Below, in pieces: positions 52,787 through 61,621 of a stretch of 64,000 nucleotides of DNA (position 1 is the first letter of the stretch; each line of letters begins with the position of its first letter). Below the pieces are notes generated by a model. The model saw nothing but the letters and a program-made list of their open reading frames with translations. It did not search any database and was not told the DNA's origin. The translations under genes were made by a program, and so were the position numbers. The stretch is taken from positions 62,001 through 126,000 of the forward strand of contig VTEF01000001.1 of NCBI GenBank assembly GCA_008180335.1, in the 5' to 3' direction. The DNA comes from Priestia megaterium. Its GTDB lineage: Bacteria; Bacillota; Bacilli; Bacillales; Bacillaceae_H.

Positions 52787-52799
52787 ATTAACGAGAGTA
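52787..52799. repeat. attR, 13-bp core repeat in the rpsD 3' end
   Basis: ATTAACGAGAGTA; on the minus strand it encodes the last Tyr-Ser-Arg and the stop of rpsD. Identical to 33380-33392. Confidence 0.85.
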
Positions 52800-53390
52800 G
52801 AACTCTACGATTAATGCTTCGTTGATTTCAGCAGATAATTCAGAACGCTCAGGTAAGCGAGTGAATGTACCTTCTAACTTCTCAGTATCTACTGTTAAGT
52901 AGTCTGGAACGAAGTTAGTTGCTTCTACTGCTTCCTTCACGATTGAAAGATTGCGAGATTTTTCACGAACACTAATCACTTGACCAGGTTGTACACGGTA
53001 AGATGGGATGTCAACGCGTTTACCATCAACTAAAATGTGGCCGTGGTTAACTAATTGACGAGCTTGACGACGAGTGCGAGCAAGACCCATACGGTATACT
53101 AAGTTATCAAGACGAGCTTCTAAAAGAATCATGAAGTTCTCACCGTGCTTACCAGTTAATTTACCAGCAGCAACGAATAAGTTACGGAATTGACGCTCGT
53201 TTACACCATACATGTGGCGTAATTTTTGTTTTTCTTGTAATTGTAAACCGTATTCAGAAATTTTCTTACGTTGACCTGGGCCGTGTTGACCTGGAGCGTA
53301 AGGGCGTTTTTCTAATTCTTTACCTGTACCGCTTAAAGAAAGACCTAAGCGACGAGAGATTTTCCAACTTGGACCTGTATAACGAGCCAT
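52788..53390 (-). CDS. rpsD: Small-subunit ribosomal protein S4
   Basis: 200 residues, full length. It starts [23 protein letters not shown], has the S4 RNA-binding domain ([27 protein letters not shown] across residues about 92-120) and ends VEFYSR. S4 nucleates 30S assembly and in Bacillus represses its own mRNA. The mobile element has integrated exactly at its stop codon and regenerates the full coding sequence. AAGGAGGAG precedes the ATG. Confidence 0.98.
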   Translation of the reverse strand: MARYTGPSWKISRRLGLSLSGTGKELEKRPYAPGQHGPGQRKKISEYGLQLQEKQKLRHMYGVNERQFRNLFVAAGKLTGKHGENFMILLEARLDNLVYRMGLARTRRQARQLVNHGHILVDGKRVDIPSYRVQPGQVISVREKSRNLSIVKEAVEATNFVPDYLTVDTEKLEGTFTRLPERSELSAEINEALIVEFYSR

Positions 53391-53609
53391 GATGACTCCT
53401 CCTTGTTTGTGTTTTTATTTTATGCAAAATAAAAACAGACACATTCTCACGATATGCTCATTTTGTTTTCCTGTACCATCGCTCTAGCAGCAGAGAGTTA
53501 CACGATACACCATCTGTTTAAAAGATTTGCTACGTACGTAAAACAATCTTTTAATGAGGAACAAAATGATCACATAAAGAAGACTGTATAAGCTGCAATA
53601 TTTCACACA
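53391..53609 (-). promoter_or_regulatory. rpsD leader, presumed S4 autoregulatory RNA
   Basis: The transcript from the promoter at 53616 has about 215 leader bases. They include AAAAGATT...AATCTTTT (53563/53522 region) and an A/T-rich hairpin close to the ribosome binding site. B. subtilis rpsD has a leader bound by S4; the same is inferred here. There is no ORF in the leader. Confidence 0.55.
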
Positions 53610-53615
53610 ATGAGT

Positions 53616-53644
53616 ATTATATGTTTTTCATTCTCACTTGTCAA
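53616..53644 (-). promoter_or_regulatory. Consensus promoter of rpsD
   Basis: On the minus strand: TTGACA, 17-base spacer, TATAAT, a perfect sigma-A promoter as expected for a ribosomal protein gene. Confidence 0.9.
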
Positions 53645-53735
53645 GGTGTAGATGATTTAGATATTTAGCATAGGAAAAAACAGGATTATTTATTATAATA
53701 ACATTAGAAGATGAACTTATCATGTAGGTGGTAAT

Positions 53736-55598
53736 ATGACAAATGAACAAAACGAAATTATCAAGCAGCTAAAAGGAATTTTATTTGAGTTAATCGATGT
53801 TGAGTATGAAATCAAATCAATGGAGAAAGTAATTCATGTAATGCTTCAGAAAATAGTAACCCTTATCTCTGCAGAAGAAGCTTTTATTGTCATCTCAAAT
53901 AAGAAGTTAACAACTCATACGGTTCTTGTTTCTACAGACTCCCTGCAAAATGGCAGTCAATCGTTGCCTTCTGCTCTTCAGAAAGAATTTGTGAATATGC
54001 AAAAAAGAAGTTCAATGTATATTTTAAATGATCTTTACGCTGTCATACCTTTAAAAATAGAAGAGTATAATATCACCCTTTGCATCGTATTGAAGAACGA
54101 CACAGACAAAGATACGAAGTTATGGAGAAGGTTCAGTTTTAATTGTGTGAAATTTTTGAAGAGTGTATATAATAACTACCAAGTAAATACTCAAAAGGTA
54201 CGATATGAAAAACTATATAAGATGACAGAGAAATTTCATGGTTCTATGAATAGCGATCACATTCTTGAAGAAGTAATTGATATGCTAGATAGCGTCTATC
54301 CTAATTGCAACCATACCTTATTTTTAACTCATGATTATCAAGGTGATAAGAAAAAAACGATTCGGTTATTATCTTATGACCATGAAGAAATGAATGAAGA
54401 TTTGATGAGTGTGTATGTAACAGGTGAAACAAAAATTATCACTAATTCAGTAAATCAATTTTCGGTCTATGCGCCTTTAGTTGGAGCACAAGGTACATAT
54501 GGGGTTTTGCAAATAAAAGGAGAGCATGCGTTTTTCTTTTCAAAGGAGGAGGTTTCGTTTATTAAATGTCTGAGTGAAACTGCTGCCAGTGCATTAGAAA
54601 AAGCTCAGCTTTATTTAAGCTCGCAAAGAAACCTTGCAGATTTAAAGTTAATTAACGAGACATCTAGGCATCTCAATGCAAACTTGCGTTTGAATGATAT
54701 TATTCATTATGTTACAAATCAAATTTTACTCTCTTTTCAAGCAGAGGAAGTAGGATTTGTCTTGATTGAACAATATGAGCATTATGCTTTTTTAAAAGGA
54801 AGTACATCATTTTTTGAAGAGAAAGAAGCGATAGCCTATGTTCATTATGCCCATAAGCGCATTATGAATGAAAATGAAGCAATATTTGTCAATGATATTG
54901 CAATAGATTTCAAGAATAATTTATTGCCTTATCAATCAATGATTGCGGTTCCAATGATACAGGATGATCAGCTGAAGGGAATTTCATTAATTCTACATAC
55001 TCAACCCTACTTTTTTTCATTTGATTCATTTAAGCTTATTCAATCGATTGTGCATCATTCTACTCTTGCTTTTAGTAATGCGATGCTTCGTGAAGAGTTA
55101 GAAAAGCTTGTTGTTACCGATCATTTAAGCAAGTTGTATTCACGAAGTTATTTAGATGAAAGAATCTATCAATCCATGCTAGAAGATTCACATGGCTCTT
55201 TTATCTTATTAGATATTGACAACTTTAAATGTGTGAATGATACATTTGGACATCAAATTGGAGATCAAATTATTATTCAAGTCTCTAATATTATCAAAGA
55301 GAACATCCGAGCTCATGACATCGGGGCTAGATGGGGAGGAGAAGAACTGGCCATTTATCTTCCGGGAGTATCGTTATCAATTGCTAAAAAGATTGCCGAT
55401 CGATTAGTAAAAAAAATAGCTGAAGAGACAAAACCAACGACTACAGTGTCATGCGGTGTTTCTTTTTGGTCTAACGAAACTAGTGATTCAATGAAGAAGC
55501 TGTTTAACCGTGCAGATGAAGCTTTGTATCAAGCTAAACGTCTTGGTAAAAATCAAGCGCTCATTCAAAAAATGTTAATTAATGATAAAAAGAGCTGA
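53736..55598 (+). CDS. ytrP: GAF and GGDEF domain protein YtrP
   Basis: 620 residues. Two GAF-like segments lie at about 20-140 and 300-450, and a helical linker leads to a GGDEF domain (YSRSYLDERIYQSML; FILLDIDNFKCVNDTFGHQIGD; RWGGEELAIYLPG). The signature is GGEEL instead of GGDEF/GGEEF, so diguanylate cyclase activity is uncertain. There is no RxxD inhibitory site at the usual place. B. subtilis YtrP is also a GGDEF protein of doubtful activity. GTAGGTGG ahead of ATG. Confidence 0.9.
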   Translation: MTNEQNEIIKQLKGILFELIDVEYEIKSMEKVIHVMLQKIVTLISAEEAFIVISNKKLTTHTVLVSTDSLQNGSQSLPSALQKEFVNMQKRSSMYILNDLYAVIPLKIEEYNITLCIVLKNDTDKDTKLWRRFSFNCVKFLKSVYNNYQVNTQKVRYEKLYKMTEKFHGSMNSDHILEEVIDMLDSVYPNCNHTLFLTHDYQGDKKKTIRLLSYDHEEMNEDLMSVYVTGETKIITNSVNQFSVYAPLVGAQGTYGVLQIKGEHAFFFSKEEVSFIKCLSETAASALEKAQLYLSSQRNLADLKLINETSRHLNANLRLNDIIHYVTNQILLSFQAEEVGFVLIEQYEHYAFLKGSTSFFEEKEAIAYVHYAHKRIMNENEAIFVNDIAIDFKNNLLPYQSMIAVPMIQDDQLKGISLILHTQPYFFSFDSFKLIQSIVHHSTLAFSNAMLREELEKLVVTDHLSKLYSRSYLDERIYQSMLEDSHGSFILLDIDNFKCVNDTFGHQIGDQIIIQVSNIIKENIRAHDIGARWGGEELAIYLPGVSLSIAKKIADRLVKKIAEETKPTTTVSCGVSFWSNETSDSMKKLFNRADEALYQAKRLGKNQALIQKMLINDKKS

Positions 55599-55623
55599 AT
55601 TCAGCTCTTTTTATCATTAATTA
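55576..55623. terminator. 48-bp perfect palindrome, bidirectional terminator
   Basis: The palindrome is centred on GAATTC with AAAAAGAGCT/AGCTCTTTTT arms. It contains the ytrP stop codon and serves both ytrP and the convergent ytsP. Confidence 0.85.
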
Positions 55624-55654
55624 GTAATCAGCTTTCAGGTGCTTATGCTTATTT

Positions 55655-56134
55655 TTAGAGAAATTCAATTAATACCTCTACAAATTTTTCTAAATAGTGC
55701 TTGTCGACTTCATCAAATCGATTTTTGCTAGGGCTGTCAATGTCCAAGACACCTAAAAGGGTTTCGTTTTTTACTATAGGCATAACAATTTCAGACTGTG
55801 ATGCTGCATCACATGCAATATGGCCAGGGAATTGATGAACATCGGCAACTAACTCCGTTTTACATTTCTCTGCTGCAAATCCGCAAACTCCCTTACCGTA
55901 TGGAATACGGACACACGCAGGCAACCCTTGAAAAGGCCCTAATACTAACTCATTTTCTTCTGCAAGATAAAACCCGACCCAATTGACATTGTCTAGAAAT
56001 TGGTTGAGCAAAGCAGATGCATTAGATAAATTGGCAATTTTATTTGTTTCGCCAGTTAGCAGTGCACGCAATTGATTTAGCAGCAATTCATAGTTTTTTT
56101 CTCGCGTACCATTATAATTTTCGACATGAAACAT
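55655..56134 (-). CDS. ytsP: Free methionine-(R)-sulfoxide reductase YtsP (GAF domain)
   Basis: About 159 residues, one GAF domain. The three cysteines of fRMsr enzymes are present: PACVRIPYGKGVCGFAA (two, residues about 82 and 92) and IACDAASQSEIVMP (about 116). It reduces free Met-R-sulfoxide with thioredoxin. The ATG of MFHVENYNG follows GGAGGA; a longer in-frame start overlaps that site and is not used. Confidence 0.92.
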   Translation of the reverse strand: MFHVENYNGTREKNYELLLNQLRALLTGETNKIANLSNASALLNQFLDNVNWVGFYLAEENELVLGPFQGLPACVRIPYGKGVCGFAAEKCKTELVADVHQFPGHIACDAASQSEIVMPIVKNETLLGVLDIDSPSKNRFDEVDKHYLEKFVEVLIEFL

Positions 56135-56149
56135 ATGATTCTCCTCCAT

Positions 56150-56509
56150 TCAACATGAAAAATAATCACTTTTTATCAAATTAAGTCATCTCGCTTCTGA
56201 CTTTGTCGATAAAAGCTTACAGGAACTAAATAGTCCATCACGAATTATGTAGAGAGACTAATAAAATCCTTTTTAATAATGTAACGATTTCTATTAAAGT
56301 TTGCAATAAATTTTATTTTCTGAAGGGTATCACAATGGGGAAAAAATTTGATTAGTGCAATCTATCTGAGCAGGTCAAGTAATATTCAACTTCTGTGAGT
56401 GGTATTTAGTTGTCATTAAGAGTTTAGTATCAGCATTTTTAACTAACTGTTCAAACTCAAGTGCCGAATGAAACTTTCACTTGATATAAAAAGGAATGAG
56501 GTGCGTCAA
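56150..56509. other. Gap between ytsP and refZ
   Basis: 360 AT-rich bases holding the divergent promoters; I see no small gene, riboswitch or strong hairpin. Confidence 0.4.
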
Positions 56510-57157
56510 ATGGCTGTGCAATCCAAAACAAAAGAAAAGATCATTAACGCTGCTGTTTCTCTTTTTAATGTAAAAGGGTTTAATGGTACTTCTGTAAGAG
56601 AGATTGCAACAAAGGCGAAAGTCAATGTAGCTAATATTTCTTATTATTTTGATGGTAAAGAAGGGCTTTTGGAAAATCTAGTGATATCTTTCTTTGAAGG
56701 GTATATACAAGAACTTGAGCAAGCATTTCAATTTTCAAATCACGAGTCTTCAAAAGATTGCTTATTACGTATCATTCACTCCATTTTAAAGTACCAGCAT
56801 GAAAATCGGAATGTTTCTCGCCTTGTGTACCGTGAAATCTCTCTTGATACTACACTTATTCGAGAAGTAATGACTACCTATTTAACAAAAGAAAAATATT
56901 ACTTGAAAATGGTGTTAGAAAGAGGAATGAAAGAAAAAGAATTTAAGAAATTGCAGACTTCTTTTATTATTATGCAATTAAAAAGTATGCTATCTATGCC
57001 TTATCTTCATCCTCAATATCTAACAGAAGTACTGCATCTCTTACCTCATGAACAATATTTTGTCAGTCAATATGAAAAGGAATTAGAACGCTGGGTTTAT
57101 ATGACAATTTGTACATCATATGAATCTGTAAACGCCATACGGATGCATCTTTCATGA
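56510..57157 (+). CDS. refZ: TetR-family DNA-binding protein RefZ (YttP)
   Basis: About 215 residues. The N-terminal TetR helix-turn-helix is KEKIINAAVSLFNVKGFNGTSVREIATKAKVNVANISYYFDGKEGLLENL in sequence (residues about 8-57). The C-terminal regulatory domain is helical. In Bacillus, RefZ binds motifs near the origin and tunes FtsZ ring placement in sporulation. TGAGGTG gives this ATG. Its 3' end overlaps the convergent hisJ by six bases. Neighbouring ezrA also controls FtsZ. Confidence 0.9.
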   Translation: MAVQSKTKEKIINAAVSLFNVKGFNGTSVREIATKAKVNVANISYYFDGKEGLLENLVISFFEGYIQELEQAFQFSNHESSKDCLLRIIHSILKYQHENRNVSRLVYREISLDTTLIREVMTTYLTKEKYYLKMVLERGMKEKEFKKLQTSFIIMQLKSMLSMPYLHPQYLTEVLHLLPHEQYFVSQYEKELERWVYMTICTSYESVNAIRMHLS

Positions 57158-57943
57158 ACGTAATTGTGAATAGCCTTGTCCTACATCCTTCGCACAATGG
57201 GCATCCGACCCATAAATGAGAGGGATTTTTTTCTGTCTCGCCATTTCTACGATAGAAGGAGAAGGGTAGGTTTCTTGGCAAAGTGGTTTAAATAGACCTG
57301 CACCGTTATAATCTAACTGTAGATTATATTTTTTGATTTCATTTAAAATAGTTGCAATCATAGTTGAGAATGAGTCATGACAAGGGAAACGTTTTTGAAA
57401 CTTATGAACAAGCGTCATATGACCAATCCGGTTTGGCTTATACATTCCTAAATCCGCTTGTATAGATTTTAAAAGAGTTTCATAGTATTTACCGTATACT
57501 TTGCTTACATCTCCAAACTTCTGTACAATATGGGCAAATGCATCTTCACTATAGTCTAGACAAAAATAACAACCGTCTTTTCTTAAGAAATGGACAGACA
57601 AGATGCTGTCGTCTAGATAAGGGCCGTATTGATCTAGAAAACATGTTGTTTCACTTTCAAACCCGTCAATAAAGTCTACTTCTAATCCAATGTTAATTTT
57701 AATATTGTGCTTGTATTCTGTTTTAATCGCTTGAACCTCTCTTAAATAATGTTCAAGGTCACCTGGATTCATTCCGCTATCTTGTTTAGGAGTAGGGTCT
57801 ATAAATCCTGATGGTAATGGTGCATGTTCTGTGAATGAAATTTCGCTAAAACCTAGTGTAATGGCTTTTTCTACATATTGCTGTAATGAATCTTGTGATC
57901 CATGTGGACAAAACGGAGTATGAATATGTCGATCTACTTTCAT
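57152..57943 (-). CDS. hisJ: Histidinol-phosphatase HisJ (PHP family)
   Basis: About 263 residues. PHP metal motifs are visible: DRHIHTPFCPHG (N-terminus), FTEHAPLP, GLEVDF, HMTLVHKF and IPLIYGSDAH near the C-terminus. It removes phosphate from histidinol phosphate in histidine synthesis. The ATG of MKVDRHIH has AAAAGGAGG upstream; the longer in-frame start is not needed. Confidence 0.93.
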   Translation of the reverse strand: MKVDRHIHTPFCPHGSQDSLQQYVEKAITLGFSEISFTEHAPLPSGFIDPTPKQDSGMNPGDLEHYLREVQAIKTEYKHNIKINIGLEVDFIDGFESETTCFLDQYGPYLDDSILSVHFLRKDGCYFCLDYSEDAFAHIVQKFGDVSKVYGKYYETLLKSIQADLGMYKPNRIGHMTLVHKFQKRFPCHDSFSTMIATILNEIKKYNLQLDYNGAGLFKPLCQETYPSPSIVEMARQKKIPLIYGSDAHCAKDVGQGYSQLRS

Positions 57944-58259
57944 TAAAAAACCTCCTTTTCTCTTTTTATCTATTGTAATGAGATTGCGTGAAACTTCAAC
58001 TGTATGCTTAACTATACTCAAAATAAACTTGCATGCTCAGACATATGAAGACAGAGGAATTTTCAGTATAGACATGTTCAAAATAGGATAAGGCAACAGG
58101 TTGTCAATATTTTGTATAAAAAAATTAAAATTTTTGCTCAAAAACAAGGCTTTACATGGTATCATTAAAACATTGACGCAAAAAAAATTAAAGGATGAAT
58201 ATTACCCTTTTTATAAATGAGAAACTTGTCGTGTAGAACGTATTGCAAGGGGGCTTAGT

Positions 58260-59951
58260 ATGGAATTTATTATCGCACTAATTATACTTATTATCGGATT
58301 AGTTATGTACGGAATGTTTTCGCGAAAGAAAATTTATCAAGAAATTGATCGGTTAGAAACAGTTAAAATTGAATTAGGAAGTATGCCAGTTGCAGAGGAA
58401 ATATCAAAAGTAAAAGAGTTAAATATGACAGGGCAAACTGAACAAATGTTTGAACGTTGGCGTGAGCAATGGGATGAAATTGTTGCAACTGAGCTTCCTA
58501 AAGCAGACGAATTATTATTTGAAACAGAAGAAGCAGCTGATAAATATCGTTTTAAAAAAGCAAAAAAGCTCTCTATACATATTGATCAATTGCTAGAACA
58601 AACTAAAATCGATATTGAAAACATATTAAATGAACTTCAAAACTTAATTGGTAGTGAACAAAACAATCGACATGACATTGAAGAGCTGCATCAGCTCCAT
58701 CGTCATGTGAAGAAAAAGCTTTTAGCTCATCGTTACTCATATGGAAAAGCAGAGAAAGCTCTTGAGAGTGCAATTGATCATTCCAAGCAGCAATTTGAAT
58801 CTTTTGAAGAAGAAACTGTGAATGGGAATTACTTACAAGCGCGTGAAATTGTCTTGCAGCTAAAGAATGATTTAACAGCAATTGATACGTATTTAGAACA
58901 AATTCCTAAAGTGCTTGTTGAATGTCAAACAACGCTTCCTGCTCAATTTACTGAGCTCTTAGACGGATTCATGGAAATGACAGAGCAAGGGTATGTGTTA
59001 GAACATTTACAGGTAGAAGAAACCATTCAATTTCTAAAGCAAGAAACTGCAGCAATTATTCAACACATTGAAGAGTTGTATGTGGAAGATGCCATCTCTA
59101 AGTTAGATGTTGTAAATGAACGATTAGAGCAGTTATATGATGCACTAGAACATGAGGTGTTTTCATATCACAAAATGAACCGTGAATCACATACTGTTGC
59201 AAACTTTTTAAAGGTGCTTCAAGAGAAAAATCGTGAACTGAGAAATGAAACTTTGTTTGTACAACAAAGTTATCATTTTAAGGAACAGGACTTAGATCTT
59301 TATTATAAAATGGACCGTGAGCTAAAACGACTGACGAACCTATACTATAACATTACTGATAAGATAGCTGAGCATAATTTAGCTTATAGTGTCATTCAAG
59401 AAGAACTTGAAGATGTTTCAAAGCAATTGAATCAGCTTAAAGAATCTCAACAATCGTATGGTGATATGCTACAGGCGTTGAGAAAAGATGAATTAGCAGC
59501 AAAAGCTCAAATTGAGCAGTTGAAATCTCAGTTAATTGAAGCAAAAAGATTAATTCAAAAAAGTAATTTGCCGGGCGTTCCAGAAGAATATAAAATTCAG
59601 CTGGAAAAAACGATGCATATCTTACATGAAGTGATGGCAAAGCTAAAGGAAAAGCCTTTAAATATACAAGCTGTTCAAGCTTTGCTAGAAGATGCGGTTA
59701 AATTTGTCAAAGAGACATTTGATGAAACAGAAGCAATGTTAGAAGAAGCAAAGCTTGTCGAGAAAGTTATCCAATATGGAAACCGTTATCGAAGCAGTTA
59801 CGGTTCAATTGCACAGTCACTGCAAGATGCAGAAGAGTCATTCCGACAATATGAATATAAAGAAGCATTAAGACAAGCTGCAAGTGCCATTGAGCAAGTA
59901 GATCCTGGCGCACTAGAGCGAATTCAGCAATTAATGACTTCGGAGAAATAA
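58260..59951 (+). CDS. ezrA: Septation ring formation regulator EzrA
   Basis: 563 residues. One N-terminal membrane helix (FIIALIILIIGLVMYGMF) is followed by a cytoplasmic rod made of long spectrin-like helical repeats to the end. EzrA binds FtsZ and prevents extra Z rings. The ATG follows AAGGGGG. Length and anchor type match the family. Terminator shared with braB. Confidence 0.97.
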   Translation: MEFIIALIILIIGLVMYGMFSRKKIYQEIDRLETVKIELGSMPVAEEISKVKELNMTGQTEQMFERWREQWDEIVATELPKADELLFETEEAADKYRFKKAKKLSIHIDQLLEQTKIDIENILNELQNLIGSEQNNRHDIEELHQLHRHVKKKLLAHRYSYGKAEKALESAIDHSKQQFESFEEETVNGNYLQAREIVLQLKNDLTAIDTYLEQIPKVLVECQTTLPAQFTELLDGFMEMTEQGYVLEHLQVEETIQFLKQETAAIIQHIEELYVEDAISKLDVVNERLEQLYDALEHEVFSYHKMNRESHTVANFLKVLQEKNRELRNETLFVQQSYHFKEQDLDLYYKMDRELKRLTNLYYNITDKIAEHNLAYSVIQEELEDVSKQLNQLKESQQSYGDMLQALRKDELAAKAQIEQLKSQLIEAKRLIQKSNLPGVPEEYKIQLEKTMHILHEVMAKLKEKPLNIQAVQALLEDAVKFVKETFDETEAMLEEAKLVEKVIQYGNRYRSSYGSIAQSLQDAEESFRQYEYKEALRQAASAIEQVDPGALERIQQLMTSEK

Positions 59952-59954
59952 AAG

Positions 59955-59986
59955 GCTCATGCTGTTAACAGCATGAGCTTTTTTTA
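59955..59986. terminator. Terminator between ezrA and braB
   Basis: A 24-bp palindrome GCTCATGCTGTT/AACAGCATGAGC with A-rich left and T-rich right flanks. Confidence 0.88.
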
Positions 59987-61345
59987 TGAAACTTTTTTAG
60001 AATTAGCAGCAGAGTCTGGCAAATGACTTCCACGGCTACGGCTAATGATATAACCGATAATGCATGCAATAATAGTTGGAACTAACCAGCCAATTCCATC
60101 GCTGTAAAGAGGAAGATACGCTTTAAGAAACGAATCAATATTTGTAATTGTAATCGAAGCAGCTTTAAGAGCATCAAATATGCTAAAAATACTACTTGTG
60201 ATTACAGCTAATACATACACTTCCCGTCCAAATGCAAATTGGCGTTCTGCTAGTGACAGTAAAATTAGTACAATCGCAATTGGATACACAAATGTTAGAA
60301 TTGGAACAGAAATTGTGATTAGCTGCGTTAAGCCTACATTTGATACAATTGCACTAAAAGCGATTAAGATACATACAAACGTTTTGTATGAAATGCTTGG
60401 TGCAAGCTGAGCAAAAAAGCGGGCGCACGCTGAAGTTAGTCCAATAGCTGTTGTTAAACAAGCAAATGTAATTGCTAAACCTAGAATAAGGGTGCCGAAT
60501 GAGCCAAACAATTGAGTAGCTACTGCGGTTAAAATTGCACCACCATTTGCTTGTAATCCAATTGATTCAACACTAGATGCACCAATATAAGAAAGTGATA
60601 CATAAACAAGGATAAGGCCGATGGCAGCAATGATTCCTGCTTTGACACAAATAGATGCTAAAGCTTGTTCATGTGCCACTCCTTTCTCTTTAATGCTTGT
60701 AATAACCACAATTCCAAATACAAGTGCTGCAATGGTATCCATCGTTAAGTAGCCATCAATAAACCCTGCAATAAACGGAGCGGATGCATATCTTGGTTCC
60801 GGTAATTGAAAATCACCCATTGGCGTTATAAGGCTTTTAATAACTAATAAAGCTAATACCGCTAGCAATAACGGAGTTAAAATTTTGCCAATTCGATCGA
60901 CAATCTTTGTTGGATTTAAAGATAAAAGCAGCGTCACACCAAAAAAGACAATGGTATAAATGATTAACGGGATGTTACTTGCCAATGCGCTTTCAGATAA
61001 AAAAGGTGTTACCCCAATTTCAAATGCGACAGTGTCTGTTCTTGGTATTCCAAAAAATGGACCAATCGCTAAGTAGAGGATGATTGTAAAAAATATTCCG
61101 AAAACGGGATGTACTTTTTTGGCGATCTTTGTGAAATCACCGTTTGTCTTTGAAATGGCAATGACACCAAGTAGTGGTAATCCTACACCTGTAATTAAAA
61201 AGCCAAATGTTGCACTCCATGTATGTGTCCCTGCTTGTTGTCCTAAAGACGGAGGGAAAATCATATTACCTGCACCAAAAAAAAGAGCAAAGAGCATCAA
61301 ACCAATGGCAATCATCTCTTTTTGCGTTAGTGTTCCTTTATTCAT
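59984..61345 (-). CDS. braB: Branched-chain amino acid:cation symporter BraB/BrnQ
   Basis: 453 residues, twelve predicted membrane helices, LIVCS family. The N-terminal signature is LFALFFGAGNMIFPPSLG (residues about 17-34). It imports leucine, isoleucine and valine with Na+ or H+. GGAGG precedes the ATG. Its position between ezrA and the cysteine desulfurase gene is as in B. subtilis. Confidence 0.95.
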   Translation of the reverse strand: MNKGTLTQKEMIAIGLMLFALFFGAGNMIFPPSLGQQAGTHTWSATFGFLITGVGLPLLGVIAISKTNGDFTKIAKKVHPVFGIFFTIILYLAIGPFFGIPRTDTVAFEIGVTPFLSESALASNIPLIIYTIVFFGVTLLLSLNPTKIVDRIGKILTPLLLAVLALLVIKSLITPMGDFQLPEPRYASAPFIAGFIDGYLTMDTIAALVFGIVVITSIKEKGVAHEQALASICVKAGIIAAIGLILVYVSLSYIGASSVESIGLQANGGAILTAVATQLFGSFGTLILGLAITFACLTTAIGLTSACARFFAQLAPSISYKTFVCILIAFSAIVSNVGLTQLITISVPILTFVYPIAIVLILLSLAERQFAFGREVYVLAVITSSIFSIFDALKAASITITNIDSFLKAYLPLYSDGIGWLVPTIIACIIGYIISRSRGSHLPDSAANSKKVS

Positions 61346-61621
61346 AATGCCTCCTAAATATCATAAAGTATCTGATACATACTATCATACTTTTTAAGAA
61401 ATTTGTCGAATTTTTTAAAAATCTCAATATTCAGTTTTATACTTGAAAGCATGAATGTTTTTCGGCGGTTTTGCCCAAAAAATTTTATTAAGCGAAACGT
61501 TTTTTAGTTATAATGATAGTATCTGTGTCATTTGAATAAATAAACAACATAATTTAAAAAACAAATAAGGTATGTTATGATAATACGTTGTTTCTAAATA
61601 CTGTAGAAGGGGGCGCATATA

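Larger units (their letters stand above)
33380..52799. mobile_element. Integrated phage-satellite-like element (PICI-like) at the 3' end of rpsD
   Basis: The element has a tyrosine integrase at one end, divergent repressor/activator genes, a Prim-Pol/DUF927 replication gene followed by iterons, a small-terminase-like gene, a tape measure gene, a serine recombinase and a SIR2 cargo gene. It is bounded by a 13-bp direct repeat that equals the end of rpsD, and it carries matching 23-bp C-rich repeats just inside both ends. tyrS and rpsD are neighbours in related genomes. No capsid, portal, large terminase, tail tube or lysis genes are seen, nor any conjugation genes. Base composition is patchy, by eye: richer in G+C at 36.6-44.8 kb and very AT-rich at 45-52.6 kb. 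A deleted prophage cannot be excluded. Confidence 0.85.

Noticed and set aside
33380-52799. Integrative conjugative element
   Set aside because: No relaxase, coupling protein, VirB4-like ATPase or other transfer gene is visible; the phage tape measure and TerS-like genes point to a satellite or prophage.
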